Below are positions 42,304 through 50,433 of a stretch of 64,000 bases of DNA, piece by piece; the stretch's first letter is position 1; every line of letters begins with the position of its first letter. Origin of the DNA: JBCCGL01 sp039029275 (GTDB taxonomy: Bacteria > Pseudomonadota > Gammaproteobacteria > JBCCGL01); contig JBCCGL010000009.1 of NCBI GenBank assembly GCA_039029275.1, forward strand, positions 124,001 to 188,000. The letters are read 5' to 3'. The notes below the pieces were generated by a model that searched no databases, was not told where the DNA came from, and worked only from the letters and a program-made list of their open reading frames with translations. The position numbers and the translations under genes are program-made.

Positions 42304-42888
42304 TTATGCCATGATTCGAAACCAATCTTTGACCGCCAGTCTTAATCGATCGATTTCGTCTTCCATCATTGGACTGCAATGTGCAATTGGTCCCCTAAGA
42401 AGATTCAAACTTGACATGACATTTTCTACTGCCCGTGGGCTTCTAAATATTGCACCAAATACATCCCAGTTGAAGGTAATAATTACTGAAAGTTCTCCAA
42501 ATGTGGTGTAGTCAATTGGCAGCTCTGATCTACGAGTGATACCGCTATCCAGTTCTTTTTGTATTAATTTTTCAGTTCTTTTAAAAATATCTTCAGGAAT
42601 TCTTGCACTTGCCCACCAATCTGAGCCTTCTGCATCAAATAGTGAGTTTACAATCAACTTCCTTATTGATTGTTCCAGGCAATAAAACGTTTCGTAATGC
42701 ATGGCCATTTCTGCAGCTTCTGTCCTGATGCTCTCTTCGAACTGCGGATAGTAATGTTGCTCCCCATCATCTGTGCCTGAATGGCCTAAATTTAGTGAAT
42801 AGTCTTTTTCAACGCCATGAAGTTCTTCCGTAACTAAATAACCAGACATCCCGAAAGATCTAATATGATCATTTAATCGATTAGCCAT
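42304..42888 (-). CDS. Swt1-type HEPN domain protein, candidate RNase effector
   Basis: 194 residues. The C-terminal ~90 residues match the Swt1-type HEPN fold: TFGELSVIITFNWDVFGAIF, then SSLNLLRGPIAHCSPMMEDE. The RX4-6H ribonuclease motif is present as R165-GPIA-H170. HEPN proteins with this motif cleave RNA in toxin-antitoxin, CRISPR and abortive-infection systems; the residue after Arg, often Asn or polar, is Gly here, which may weaken catalysis. It starts two bases after the DUF5343 stop, with no attC between, so both are one cassette next to attI. Possible role: effector of a phage-defence or addiction module (inferred). Confidence 0.7.
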   Translation of the reverse strand: MANRLNDHIRSFGMSGYLVTEELHGVEKDYSLNLGHSGTDDGEQHYYPQFEESIRTEAAEMAMHYETFYCLEQSIRKLIVNSLFDAEGSDWWASARIPEDIFKRTEKLIQKELDSGITRRSELPIDYTTFGELSVIITFNWDVFGAIFRSPRAVENVMSSLNLLRGPIAHCSPMMEDEIDRLRLAVKDWFRIMA

Positions 42889-42890
42889 AA

Positions 42891-43523
42891 CTATTTTTTA
42901 AGTAAGTTTTCTTTCAAGCTTTTAAATATTGCATTAAACACCGCGATATCTGATGTGGCAGGCAAATTTAAATTAATTGTGTAAGATAGATTTAAACCTA
43001 CCGAGTCGTCGTTCGTTGGAGGTGTATTTCCATCAACAGGTGGTAATTGAACAACCGAAGCATCATTAGTATTTACTTCAGTTTCATCCGGCTCAGGGGC
43101 CTCAAAACTAGCAACAGATTTTAAAGAATTAATTGCAGATAAAACTAATCCTGGTATCGAGGAATTTTCCGCAGCGCCCGTTTCTTCAATTATTAAACCC
43201 TTCAATGCCTCATCTGAGAGTTGGTGCATATATTCGTTCCGTACGTATAACGGGGCAAATCCATGTTTAATTGCAGCTGCAGCTGCGGCTCCGGATGTGG
43301 CTGCATTTCTGAACTGAGTATAAATACTAGTCGGTGTGCCATCGGTACCTGCAAAACCGATTTTCTTTAAAAATGAAGTGATCTGATCGCCTGAGCCGCC
43401 AGGTATTTTTAGTATAGTTTTTACAAAATCCTGGCTTACTGAAGCTGGAGTTGCAGCGGTTTTGATTCCTACAAGAGCTTTATCAATATTTCCTGGTGCT
43501 GTGACATATGGGAGTGAGGCCAT
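42891..43523 (-). CDS. DUF5343 domain protein, partner of the HEPN protein
   Basis: 210 residues. The DUF5343 pattern is visible: LPYVTAPGNIDKALVGIKTA, FLKKIGFAGTDGTPTSIYTQF, AAAIKHGFAPLYVR and a helical LSDEALKGLIIEETG. A Pro/Asp/Asn-rich linker (about 145-175) leads to a C-terminal strand-rich segment GLNLSYTINLNLPATSD. The N-terminal part resembles a winged-helix interaction module; function unknown. As first gene of the attI-proximal cassette it would be best placed for transcription from the integron promoter. Confidence 0.7.
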   Translation of the reverse strand: MASLPYVTAPGNIDKALVGIKTAATPASVSQDFVKTILKIPGGSGDQITSFLKKIGFAGTDGTPTSIYTQFRNAATSGAAAAAAIKHGFAPLYVRNEYMHQLSDEALKGLIIEETGAAENSSIPGLVLSAINSLKSVASFEAPEPDETEVNTNDASVVQLPPVDGNTPPTNDDSVGLNLSYTINLNLPATSDIAVFNAIFKSLKENLLKK

Positions 43524-43602
43524 GGCATAGTTCCTTTATTGCGAGGCAGAGCATTTTATCTTATATCCACAGTTAGTGCAGGTAGGGTAACTATTAAGTG
43601 CA

Positions 43603-43684
43603 GCCTAACAGTATGTTAAACACGCGGGTCGCGCGTTTAACAATATTATCGAGCGGCTAGTGTTTTTTCCCTCAAAAATGAGGG
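43603..43684. other. attI-like recombination region
   Basis: Between the first cassette gene and intI lies a GCCTAAC core (GTTAGGC on the minus strand), an imperfect inverted repeat GTTAAACACGCG/CGCGCGTTTAAC and a perfect CCCTCA/TGAGGG hairpin. Position, core and absence of a gene fit attI, possibly fused to a cassette-type site. I could not identify the cassette promoter or a LexA box with confidence. Confidence 0.5.
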
Positions 43685-43821
43685 TGCTCTAAGTGGTTGA
43701 AAAAAAAGGGAAAAAGTTCCATGTAATACTCTTCCAAAAATCAGTAGCGAGTTACTCCCTTTTTCTTTAGTCTGTTGTACCACGTGCTTAATGACTAAGC
43801 AATTACGCAAAAAGGATTTTT

Positions 43822-44235
43822 ATGGGCAATTCCCCCTTTCTGTATTTTATCGCTGACTATATGACGGTTCGTCGCTACAGCCGCAGAACCATTCGGTCGT
43901 ATGTTCGCTGGATTAAGTCTTATATTATTTTTCACAACAAACGCCATCCGAAGAATATGGGTACGCGTGAAGTTATTGAGTACTTGACGTATTTGGCAAC
44001 GGAACGTAATGTTTCCGCAGGTACGCAATCACTGGCGCTGAATGCTATAGCGTTTCTGTACAATAAGTTTCTTGATGATCCAATCGGCGATCTCGGTGAA
44101 TTTCGGCGTGCTTCGCGACAAGCCAAATTGCCGTCGGTGTTGACAATTGATGAAATTGAGAGACTGCTAAGGAGTATGCAATCAAAGTATCGCTTAATGG
44201 CGTGCATTATTGATCGCTATCTTTTTCCTGCTTAA
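43822..44235 (+). pseudogene. intI: Integron integrase, N-terminal fragment
   Basis: The frame starts MGNSPFLYFIADYMTVRRYS and carries the SAM-like core-binding domain of IntI: RSYVRWIKSYIIFHNKRHPK, NVSAGTQSLALNAIAFLYNK and LPSVLTIDEIERLLRSMQSK followed by YRLMA. Likeness stops at about residue 128 of the usual ~320. The whole catalytic domain (Arg, HxxR, Tyr and the IntI-specific insertion) is gone, replaced by the 3' end of the convergent CNNM gene. It cannot recombine cassettes. It is divergent from the array as in functional integrons. Confidence 0.85.
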
Positions 44236-45259
44236 CCCTCCGCAATCGATCTCGGTATTTCCCCCGCGCCAGTTCCTGCATGTCCACTACCGTATCACTC
44301 TCATCAACAATTTCGCGCCCAAGCAATGTTTCAATCGCGTCTTCCAGAGTCACGATGCCGGAGGTTTGGCCAAACTCGTCTTCGACTAAAAACATATGCG
44401 CACGCGTTTTTATAAATCGATCGAGCAGTTGTTGGACCGGTAATTTTTCGGATACGCGTTCAATCGGTCTGGAGTAATCAGAGACCGGTGCGCTGCCTTT
44501 TCCTGTGCGCTCAGCCTCGTAAAGGTCGGATCGAAACACATGCCCGGATACATGATCGGTGTCATTCCAAAAAATCGGTATACGCGAAAAGCGTTTGGTG
44601 TCCGGCATTTCCAGTGCGTCGGTCACACTCGTATCCTGCGGCAGCATATGCACAACGGTGCGCGGTGTGAGGACATCTTCGGTAGTGATGTCGTGCAGGC
44701 TAAGCACGTTAGACAGGTACTGGTTTTCCTGCGAGATTAACGAGCCGTCTTTGTGCATGAGCGACGCCATCGCGATGATTTCTTCGCGCGTGATTTCCTG
44801 ACGTTTTTTTCGGCTGAATAAACTCGTTAACAAGGTTGCAGACCATACCAGCGGGAACACAAGTTTGATAAGCCAAAGAATCGTCGTTGATGCGGGAATG
44901 GCTAACGGCTTCCAGTAGGTTGCTCCGAGTGTTTTAGGAATAATCTCCGAAAAGTACAAAATGACCAGCGTCAGTGTAATGGCGATTAAAGTCTCCCATT
45001 CGGCACCGAATATTTGCAGCGCTTGCGAGCCGACCCCGGCCGCACCCATCGTGTGCGCGAAGGTGTTTAAAATTAAAATGCTGGACAAAGACTCATCCAG
45101 TTTTTCCCGAACTTTCTCGAGCCGCTTGCCTGCCTTTGGTTTTTCCTTGGATACGTTTGCGACGTAACTCGAACTTATCGAGAGCAGAACCGCCTCGAGC
45201 ACCGAGCAGAGAAAAGAAACACCGATGGCGATGGTGAGATAAACAATCAGTAGCGTCAT
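44207..45259 (-). CDS. CNNM / CorC-family membrane protein with CBS pair
   Basis: 350 residues. The N-terminal CNNM (DUF21) membrane domain has three to four helices with FCSVLEAVLLSISSSYV and ILYFSEIIPKTLGATYWKPL; two CBS domains follow (VLTPRTVVHMLPQDTSVTDA; AHMFLVEDEFGQTSGIVTLE). It lacks a C-terminal CorC_HlyC domain. The family handles Mg2+ or other cations at the inner membrane. Its last codons overlap the end of the truncated intI frame. Confidence 0.85.
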   Translation of the reverse strand: MTLLIVYLTIAIGVSFLCSVLEAVLLSISSSYVANVSKEKPKAGKRLEKVREKLDESLSSILILNTFAHTMGAAGVGSQALQIFGAEWETLIAITLTLVILYFSEIIPKTLGATYWKPLAIPASTTILWLIKLVFPLVWSATLLTSLFSRKKRQEITREEIIAMASLMHKDGSLISQENQYLSNVLSLHDITTEDVLTPRTVVHMLPQDTSVTDALEMPDTKRFSRIPIFWNDTDHVSGHVFRSDLYEAERTGKGSAPVSDYSRPIERVSEKLPVQQLLDRFIKTRAHMFLVEDEFGQTSGIVTLEDAIETLLGREIVDESDTVVDMQELARGKYRDRLRRVKQEKDSDQ

Positions 45260-45403
45260 GATATTGGGCGCGAGATGCGCGACAGTGTTTTCGTGAGATT
45301 CAATCCGAACATAGAGTTGAAGATTCGTTTGAGCGTCTTTCGTTTATATAGTGTTTTTAGGGATCAGATCAATGCCCCAAAAGGCGATTGCGAGATTTCA
45401 AAT

Positions 45404-46330
45404 TTATCCAAAAAACGCACGAGAATTTTTTTCGTCCTGCTTGATTGCATCCGTCATTGCTTCGAGCGAGTCGAACTTCCACTCCGGTCGCAGATAGTGT
45501 CGAAACACAACGCGTAATTTTTTGCCGTACAAGTCACCAGAAAAATCGAACAGGTTGGCTTCGAGCGAGACACGGTCAGTGTCTTCAACCGTGGGACGGG
45601 TGCCGATGCTCGCCATGCCTTGATAACGTTTGCCGTCTGTGGTCACACACTCGACGACAAAAACACCTTTGACCGGCGTGTGCTGGCGGCGCAGGTGAAT
45701 GTTCGCCGTGGGGTAGCCAAGCGTGCGGCCGCGCTTGTCGCCGTGCATGACCCGACCTTCGATAAAGTAGGGTTGCCCGAGGAGGTCTTCGGCCACCGAC
45801 ATATCGCCTTCGGAGAGGGCTGTGCGAATTCGTGTACTGCTGATGCGTTCTGCGTCCTGCCTGTACGTTGCGGTGGGCTCCACGCTAAAGCCGTGTTGTT
45901 TGCCGAACGCTTCGAGCATTGCAAAGTCGCCTCTGCGTTGGTGGCCGAAACGAAAGTCGTCGCCGATCACGATGTGTTTGACGCCAAGACCGTCGACCAA
46001 CACATCCTGAATAAAATCCTCGGCGGCGCTGTTCGCGAGCTTACGATTGAACGGCACCACGAATGTGCGTTCGATTCCGAGATCGCGCAGCGTGCTGAAT
46101 TTGTCGCAAAAGCTCATCAATCGCGCGGGCGCTTTGTCCGGCGCAAAATATTCGAGCGGTTGCGGTTCAAAGGTCATCACGCAGGCCGGAACGCCACAGG
46201 TGTTCGCGTGGGTTTGCAACCCGCTGAGAACGGCGCGGTGGCCGCGATGCACCCCGTCAAAATTGCCAATGGTTACAACGCAGCCACGGTGGCGCGAATG
46301 CAGATTGTGAATGCCGCGAATCAGTTCCAT
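45404..46330 (-). CDS. ribF: Bifunctional riboflavin kinase / FAD synthetase
   Basis: RibF converts riboflavin to FMN and FAD. From MELIRGIHNLHSRHRGCVVT the N-terminal adenylyltransferase domain shows TIGNFDGVHRGHRAVL and SSTRIRTALSEGDM; the C-terminal kinase domain shows GDKRGRTLGYPTANIHL and GMASIGTRPTVE. About 308 residues, full length. It follows murJ by eight bases, the conserved murJ-ribF order. The open frame extends upstream, but MELIRG is the natural start. Confidence 0.95.
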   Translation of the reverse strand: MELIRGIHNLHSRHRGCVVTIGNFDGVHRGHRAVLSGLQTHANTCGVPACVMTFEPQPLEYFAPDKAPARLMSFCDKFSTLRDLGIERTFVVPFNRKLANSAAEDFIQDVLVDGLGVKHIVIGDDFRFGHQRRGDFAMLEAFGKQHGFSVEPTATYRQDAERISSTRIRTALSEGDMSVAEDLLGQPYFIEGRVMHGDKRGRTLGYPTANIHLRRQHTPVKGVFVVECVTTDGKRYQGMASIGTRPTVEDTDRVSLEANLFDFSGDLYGKKLRVVFRHYLRPEWKFDSLEAMTDAIKQDEKNSRAFFG

Positions 46331-46338
46331 AAGCGGAA

Positions 46339-47970
46339 TTATTGTCGGAACTGGCGCGGACGCAAGCCACAGATCAGCAATACGGCGGCGTATACCAGGC
46401 AGGCGAGCGCGACCAGCATCAGCGTCCACAGTCCGCGCGTCCAGAAGCTTGCCGAAATCCAGAAATCCATCGCAGGATTAATCGCAATCACGGCAGCGCC
46501 AAGGCAGGCAACACCAAGCAGTGCGACAACAATGTACTTCAACCAGCCGGCCTGCGGGTTGTAGATCGAGCGCTTGCGCAATCCGTGCAGCAGCATCGCC
46601 ATATGAACCCACGCGAAGATTGCAGTCGCCACGGCGAGGCCGACGTGTGGGGCGTGAAACTCCATCTGCACCATCGGGATCACGATCGCCAGACTCAGCA
46701 CCATTTTGATCGAGAGCGCCGTGACGCCAATCTTCATCGGAGTCGTCGTGTCCTGTCGCGAGTAAAAACCCGGTGCCAGCACTTTAATCAAAATAAACGG
46801 CGTGATCGCGAGGGCGTACGCGCTCAGGCTCAGCGACGCCATTTTCGCATCGTTGGCTGTAAATGCTCCGTAGCCGAACAGCGTCAGAATGACCGGCTCA
46901 GCCAACAGCACCAGCCCAAGCGTTGATGGCAGCCCGATCAAAACACCGAGGCGCAGACCGATGTCCAGCGTGCGATTGAATTGCTGCGGGTTTTCCTGCG
47001 CGTGAAGCTGCGACAGGCGCGGCAGGATCACCGTGCCAAGCGCAACGCCAAATATCCCGACCGGGAATTCGACGAGTCGATCCGATAAATACAGCCACGT
47101 CATACTGCCGGTGATCAGAAACGAGGCCAGAATGGTATCCAGAAGGATGCTGATCTGCGCGACCGAGGAGCCGAACAAAGCGGGTAACATCAGCTTGAAA
47201 ATTTTGCGCACGCCTTCGTGCGCCCAATCCCAGCGCGGCATCGGCAGAAGATTGAGCTGCGCGAGAAACGGCAGCTGAAACCCAAGCTGAACCACACCCG
47301 CGACAAACACGCCGATTGCCATCGCCATAATGGGTGGATCAGCTTGATCGGCGAATCCCAGGGCCGCAGCAATCAGGCATATATTGAGTAGCACCGGCGT
47401 AAACGCAGGAATCCCGAACTTGCCGTGGCTGTTCAAGATGCCGCCGGCGTAGGCCACCAGCGAGATAAACAGCAGATAGGGAAACGTCCAGCGCAGCATA
47501 TCGGTGGCCATGTCGAAGCGCTCGGCGTCGTCGACAAACCCGGGCGCGAACAGCATCACCACCAGAGGCGCACCCGCCACGCCCAGCGTCGTAATCAGCA
47601 GCAACACGCCACCGAGCGTGCCGGAAACGTGAACTGCAAGATCGCGCAGCGCGGCGAAGTCGCGCTTCTCCTTGTACTCGGTAAACACCGGCACGAAAGC
47701 CTGCGCAAAGGCGCCTTCGCCAAACAGGCGGCGGAAAAAGTTCGGGATCTTGAAGGCGACGACAAACGCGTCTGTCATCGCGCCCGCGCCGAAAACAATC
47801 GCAAACACCTGATCGCGCACAAAGCCAAGAATGCGCGAGACAAAGGTCAGCGCACTGAACAGCAGGCCGGAGCGCACCAGCGTCTTGGGTTTGTCGATGG
47901 ATGTGTCGGGATCGTTTGGCAAAAGCAGGCGAATCAGAGCAGCACAAGTTCTGCGGCGAGAGTGTATCAC
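46339..47970 (-). CDS. murJ: Lipid II flippase MurJ (MviN)
   Basis: MurJ moves lipid II across the inner membrane for peptidoglycan synthesis. The 14-helix protein starts its first helix at LVRSGLLFSALTFVSRILGF and has the hallmark LGFVRDQVFAIVFGAGAMTD and FKIPNFFRRLFGEGAFAQAF segments. The start is uncertain: an ATG at 48036 lies inside a Fur box and gives an odd leader, so I take the GTG at 47970; a TTG at 47922 is also possible. Essential in most bacteria. Confidence 0.92.
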   Translation of the reverse strand: MIHSRRRTCAALIRLLLPNDPDTSIDKPKTLVRSGLLFSALTFVSRILGFVRDQVFAIVFGAGAMTDAFVVAFKIPNFFRRLFGEGAFAQAFVPVFTEYKEKRDFAALRDLAVHVSGTLGGVLLLITTLGVAGAPLVVMLFAPGFVDDAERFDMATDMLRWTFPYLLFISLVAYAGGILNSHGKFGIPAFTPVLLNICLIAAALGFADQADPPIMAMAIGVFVAGVVQLGFQLPFLAQLNLLPMPRWDWAHEGVRKIFKLMLPALFGSSVAQISILLDTILASFLITGSMTWLYLSDRLVEFPVGIFGVALGTVILPRLSQLHAQENPQQFNRTLDIGLRLGVLIGLPSTLGLVLLAEPVILTLFGYGAFTANDAKMASLSLSAYALAITPFILIKVLAPGFYSRQDTTTPMKIGVTALSIKMVLSLAIVIPMVQMEFHAPHVGLAVATAIFAWVHMAMLLHGLRKRSIYNPQAGWLKYIVVALLGVACLGAAVIAINPAMDFWISASFWTRGLWTLMLVALACLVYAAVLLICGLRPRQFRQ

Positions 47971-48018
47971 CGCGAGCTTAATGTGATTTAACGCATGTTT
48001 ATACGCAATATAAACACG

Positions 48019-48039
48019 AATAATAATAATTCTCATTTA
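48019..48039. promoter_or_regulatory. Fur box upstream of the imelysin operon
   Basis: AATAATAATAATTCTCATTT matches the Fur consensus GATAATGATAATCATTATC well. It lies about 70 bases before the start of the unknown first gene of the iron operon and near the murJ promoter. Iron repression of the operon is expected. Confidence 0.7.
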
Positions 48040-48107
48040 CACAATACAATATCTGCACTATGCTTGCCCCCCATAAACACGCGAAATGCAATGGGAGGTC
48101 TGTTTCC

Positions 48108-49088
48108 GTGATTCAAACTCGTCCGACTGAAGAGCGTTTGCTTTCCGATATATCTGATGCGCAGAAGTTATTTGTCGTTGCTTTGCGTCACTGCGCCTAT
48201 CTGGGGCCGCACCTTGTCGCGCATGTGTTTCACAGTCGTTTGCTGCCGTGCCAGCTCGACTCTCTGGTCAAGTCATTCTCTGCGGTGGTAAACGTTTTGC
48301 AGCTCGCGTCGGGCGACAAACCTTTGCTCAACAGCCCCGGATCGGGAAAATTGAGCGCGGTAGAGGTGGACTTACTCGGCGCCGTCGCGTTGGTGCAAGG
48401 TCGTGTTAGCGTCGGAACCGCGCTGCAACAGATGAAGTGGCTGGACGCAGAGCTCACCGCTGAACTGGCGTTTGCCCTGCTGCAGGTCGCAGAGGATCTG
48501 ATCACAGCGCAGTTGTATTTGCCGTCGGTCGTCAAACGCAAACCCAATCGGGGATTTTGGGGAGCACCCCGCAACCTGCCCGCGGCAGAAAAACTCTCTG
48601 ATCTGCATCGCATTGAAAAACAGCTCGTCGTCGCTGTGCGCCTGTGCGCACACACCTTGATGAAGCAGCTTCCAACCACGTCGACCATGGCCACCTATCT
48701 CGCGCCGTTGGGATTGTCAGATCTGGTTGACCCGATCAACTCGGCAATGCGGGTATTGGCCGAACACACGCTTCGCGCGTTTGATGTCCGATGCATCGGC
48801 TGCGCGAATATCTCGGATGACGAAGCGCGCATTTTGGCGGCCATCGCGTTTTCGCAATCTGATAACGACGCGCAGCAAACGCGCATGGCGCGGGCGTGGT
48901 TAATCGGCCCGCACGATCAGGGCTTTATGTGCTGTGTGGATGCCATCGCCTCAAGCCTTAGCTGGGCTGAGCATTTTATTCCGCAGCGACGTTGGTCATT
49001 TTTAGAAGAAGAATCCAAACGACCGCATCTCAGGCTCGTTGTTAATAAACCTAATCCTTCCACCGCGACAGCAGGTGTGTATCATTAG
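48108..49088 (+). CDS. Unknown protein, first gene of Fur-controlled imelysin operon
   Basis: I take the GTG at 48108 because GGGAGG lies nine bases upstream; an ATG at 48060 would add 16 residues. About 326 residues, largely helical, no signal peptide, with many cysteines (RHCAYLG, RLCAHTL, VRCIGCANI, GFMCCVD). Histidines and cysteines suggest metal or haem binding, but no motif is diagnostic. I do not recognise the family. Position after a Fur box and before the exported iron genes suggests a cytoplasmic iron-related role. Confidence 0.6.
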   Translation: MIQTRPTEERLLSDISDAQKLFVVALRHCAYLGPHLVAHVFHSRLLPCQLDSLVKSFSAVVNVLQLASGDKPLLNSPGSGKLSAVEVDLLGAVALVQGRVSVGTALQQMKWLDAELTAELAFALLQVAEDLITAQLYLPSVVKRKPNRGFWGAPRNLPAAEKLSDLHRIEKQLVVAVRLCAHTLMKQLPTTSTMATYLAPLGLSDLVDPINSAMRVLAEHTLRAFDVRCIGCANISDDEARILAAIAFSQSDNDAQQTRMARAWLIGPHDQGFMCCVDAIASSLSWAEHFIPQRRWSFLEEESKRPHLRLVVNKPNPSTATAGVYH

Positions 49089-49127
49089 GATCTAACCACC
49101 CAACTCATATCACCAAGGGGAGTCTTC

Positions 49128-50408
49128 ATGTCTCACGCTAGGTTGCACTGTAGTGCTTTCGCTGCAGTGTCGGTTCTGTTTTCGAATATGGCTTTTGCGG
49201 GGAACTCCCCGTCGGTTTCGGATGTTCTGAATCACTACTCTGACATCGCACTCGCGGGTTACACCGATTCGCTCAGCACCGCACGCGATCTGGACGCCGC
49301 CATCGACGCGTTGATCGCAAATCCTTCGGCGAGCACGCTCGACGCAGCGCGTGCGAGCTGGCTTGACTCGCGCGTGCCTTATCAGCAAACCGAGGTTTAT
49401 CGCTTCGGCAACGTGATCGTCGATGACTGGGAGGGCAAGGTAAACGCCTGGCCACTCGACGAAGGACTGATCGACTACGTTGACGCCAGTTACGGCAGCG
49501 AATCGGATGAAAACCTGCTTTACACCGCAAACGTTGTCGCCAATACAAAGCTCATGCTGAGCGGCAAAGAGATCGACGTTAGTAACATTAGCCCTGCGCT
49601 GCTGGCCGATAGTCTGCACGAGGTCGACGGTGTTGAAGCCAACGTGGCGACGGGCTACCACGCGATCGAATTTCTGTTGTGGGGGCAAGACCTGAACGGC
49701 ACCGAAAGCGGCGCGGGCGAGCGTCCGGCCAGCGATTTCGACACCGCCAACTGCACCGGCGGCAACTGCGAGCGACGCGCTGCCTACCTCAAGGCTGCGA
49801 GTGAACTGTTGATCAGTGATCTGGAGTGGATCGTCGCCCAGTGGGAAGACGACGGTGACGCGCGCAAATCACTGCTCGATGGCAGCGAACAAGCGGGGTT
49901 GTCTGCGATCATCACCGGTATGGGCAGCCTGTCTTACGGCGAACTGGCAGGCGAGCGCATGAAGCTCGGCCTGATTTTGCATGACCCTGAAGAAGAGCAC
50001 GATTGCTTCAGCGACAACACGCACCATTCGCACTTCTACGACGCGCTGGGCGTGCAAAACGTTTACACCGGCAGGTACGAGCGGGTCGACGGTCGTGTGT
50101 TAACCGGGCCGTCTTTGAGCGATCTCGTGGCCAACAAAGATTCCGGAATCGACTCGATGCTGCAGGACAAACTGGCAGATACGGTCGATAAAATGGGCGT
50201 GATTGTCGCCAGCGCGGTTGAGGGTGAATCCTACGACCAGCTAATTGGATCGGGCAACGACGCGGGCAACGCGAAGGTGCAAGCGGCCATCGACGCGCTG
50301 GTTGCACAAACCCGTGTTATCGAGCAAGCTGCGGCCGCACTCGGTGTCGAAGAATTTGCAATTGAAGGGTCAGACAGCCTGGATAATCCGTCCGCTGTGG
50401 AGGGTTAA
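49128..50408 (+). CDS. Imelysin-family periplasmic iron protein
   Basis: 426 residues with a signal peptide (about 1-24, ending MAFAG). The imelysin (peptidase M75) fold carries the GxHxxE motif as GYHAIE at 176-181, and WPLDEGLIDYVD nearby. Imelysins (IrpA, EfeO-related) are iron-regulated and bind iron at the cell surface or in the periplasm; peptidase activity is doubtful. A THHSHFYDALGV segment may add metal ligands. Strong AAGGGGAG site. Confidence 0.88.
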   Translation: MSHARLHCSAFAAVSVLFSNMAFAGNSPSVSDVLNHYSDIALAGYTDSLSTARDLDAAIDALIANPSASTLDAARASWLDSRVPYQQTEVYRFGNVIVDDWEGKVNAWPLDEGLIDYVDASYGSESDENLLYTANVVANTKLMLSGKEIDVSNISPALLADSLHEVDGVEANVATGYHAIEFLLWGQDLNGTESGAGERPASDFDTANCTGGNCERRAAYLKAASELLISDLEWIVAQWEDDGDARKSLLDGSEQAGLSAIITGMGSLSYGELAGERMKLGLILHDPEEEHDCFSDNTHHSHFYDALGVQNVYTGRYERVDGRVLTGPSLSDLVANKDSGIDSMLQDKLADTVDKMGVIVASAVEGESYDQLIGSGNDAGNAKVQAAIDALVAQTRVIEQAAAALGVEEFAIEGSDSLDNPSAVEG

Positions 50409-50433
50409 ACTCACGCGGTTCCTGTTAGCGCCC

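Noticed and set aside
45620..46564. 314-residue open frame on the plus strand opposite ribF and murJ
   Set aside because: Antisense shadow of two well-supported genes; composition and lack of motifs show it is not coding.
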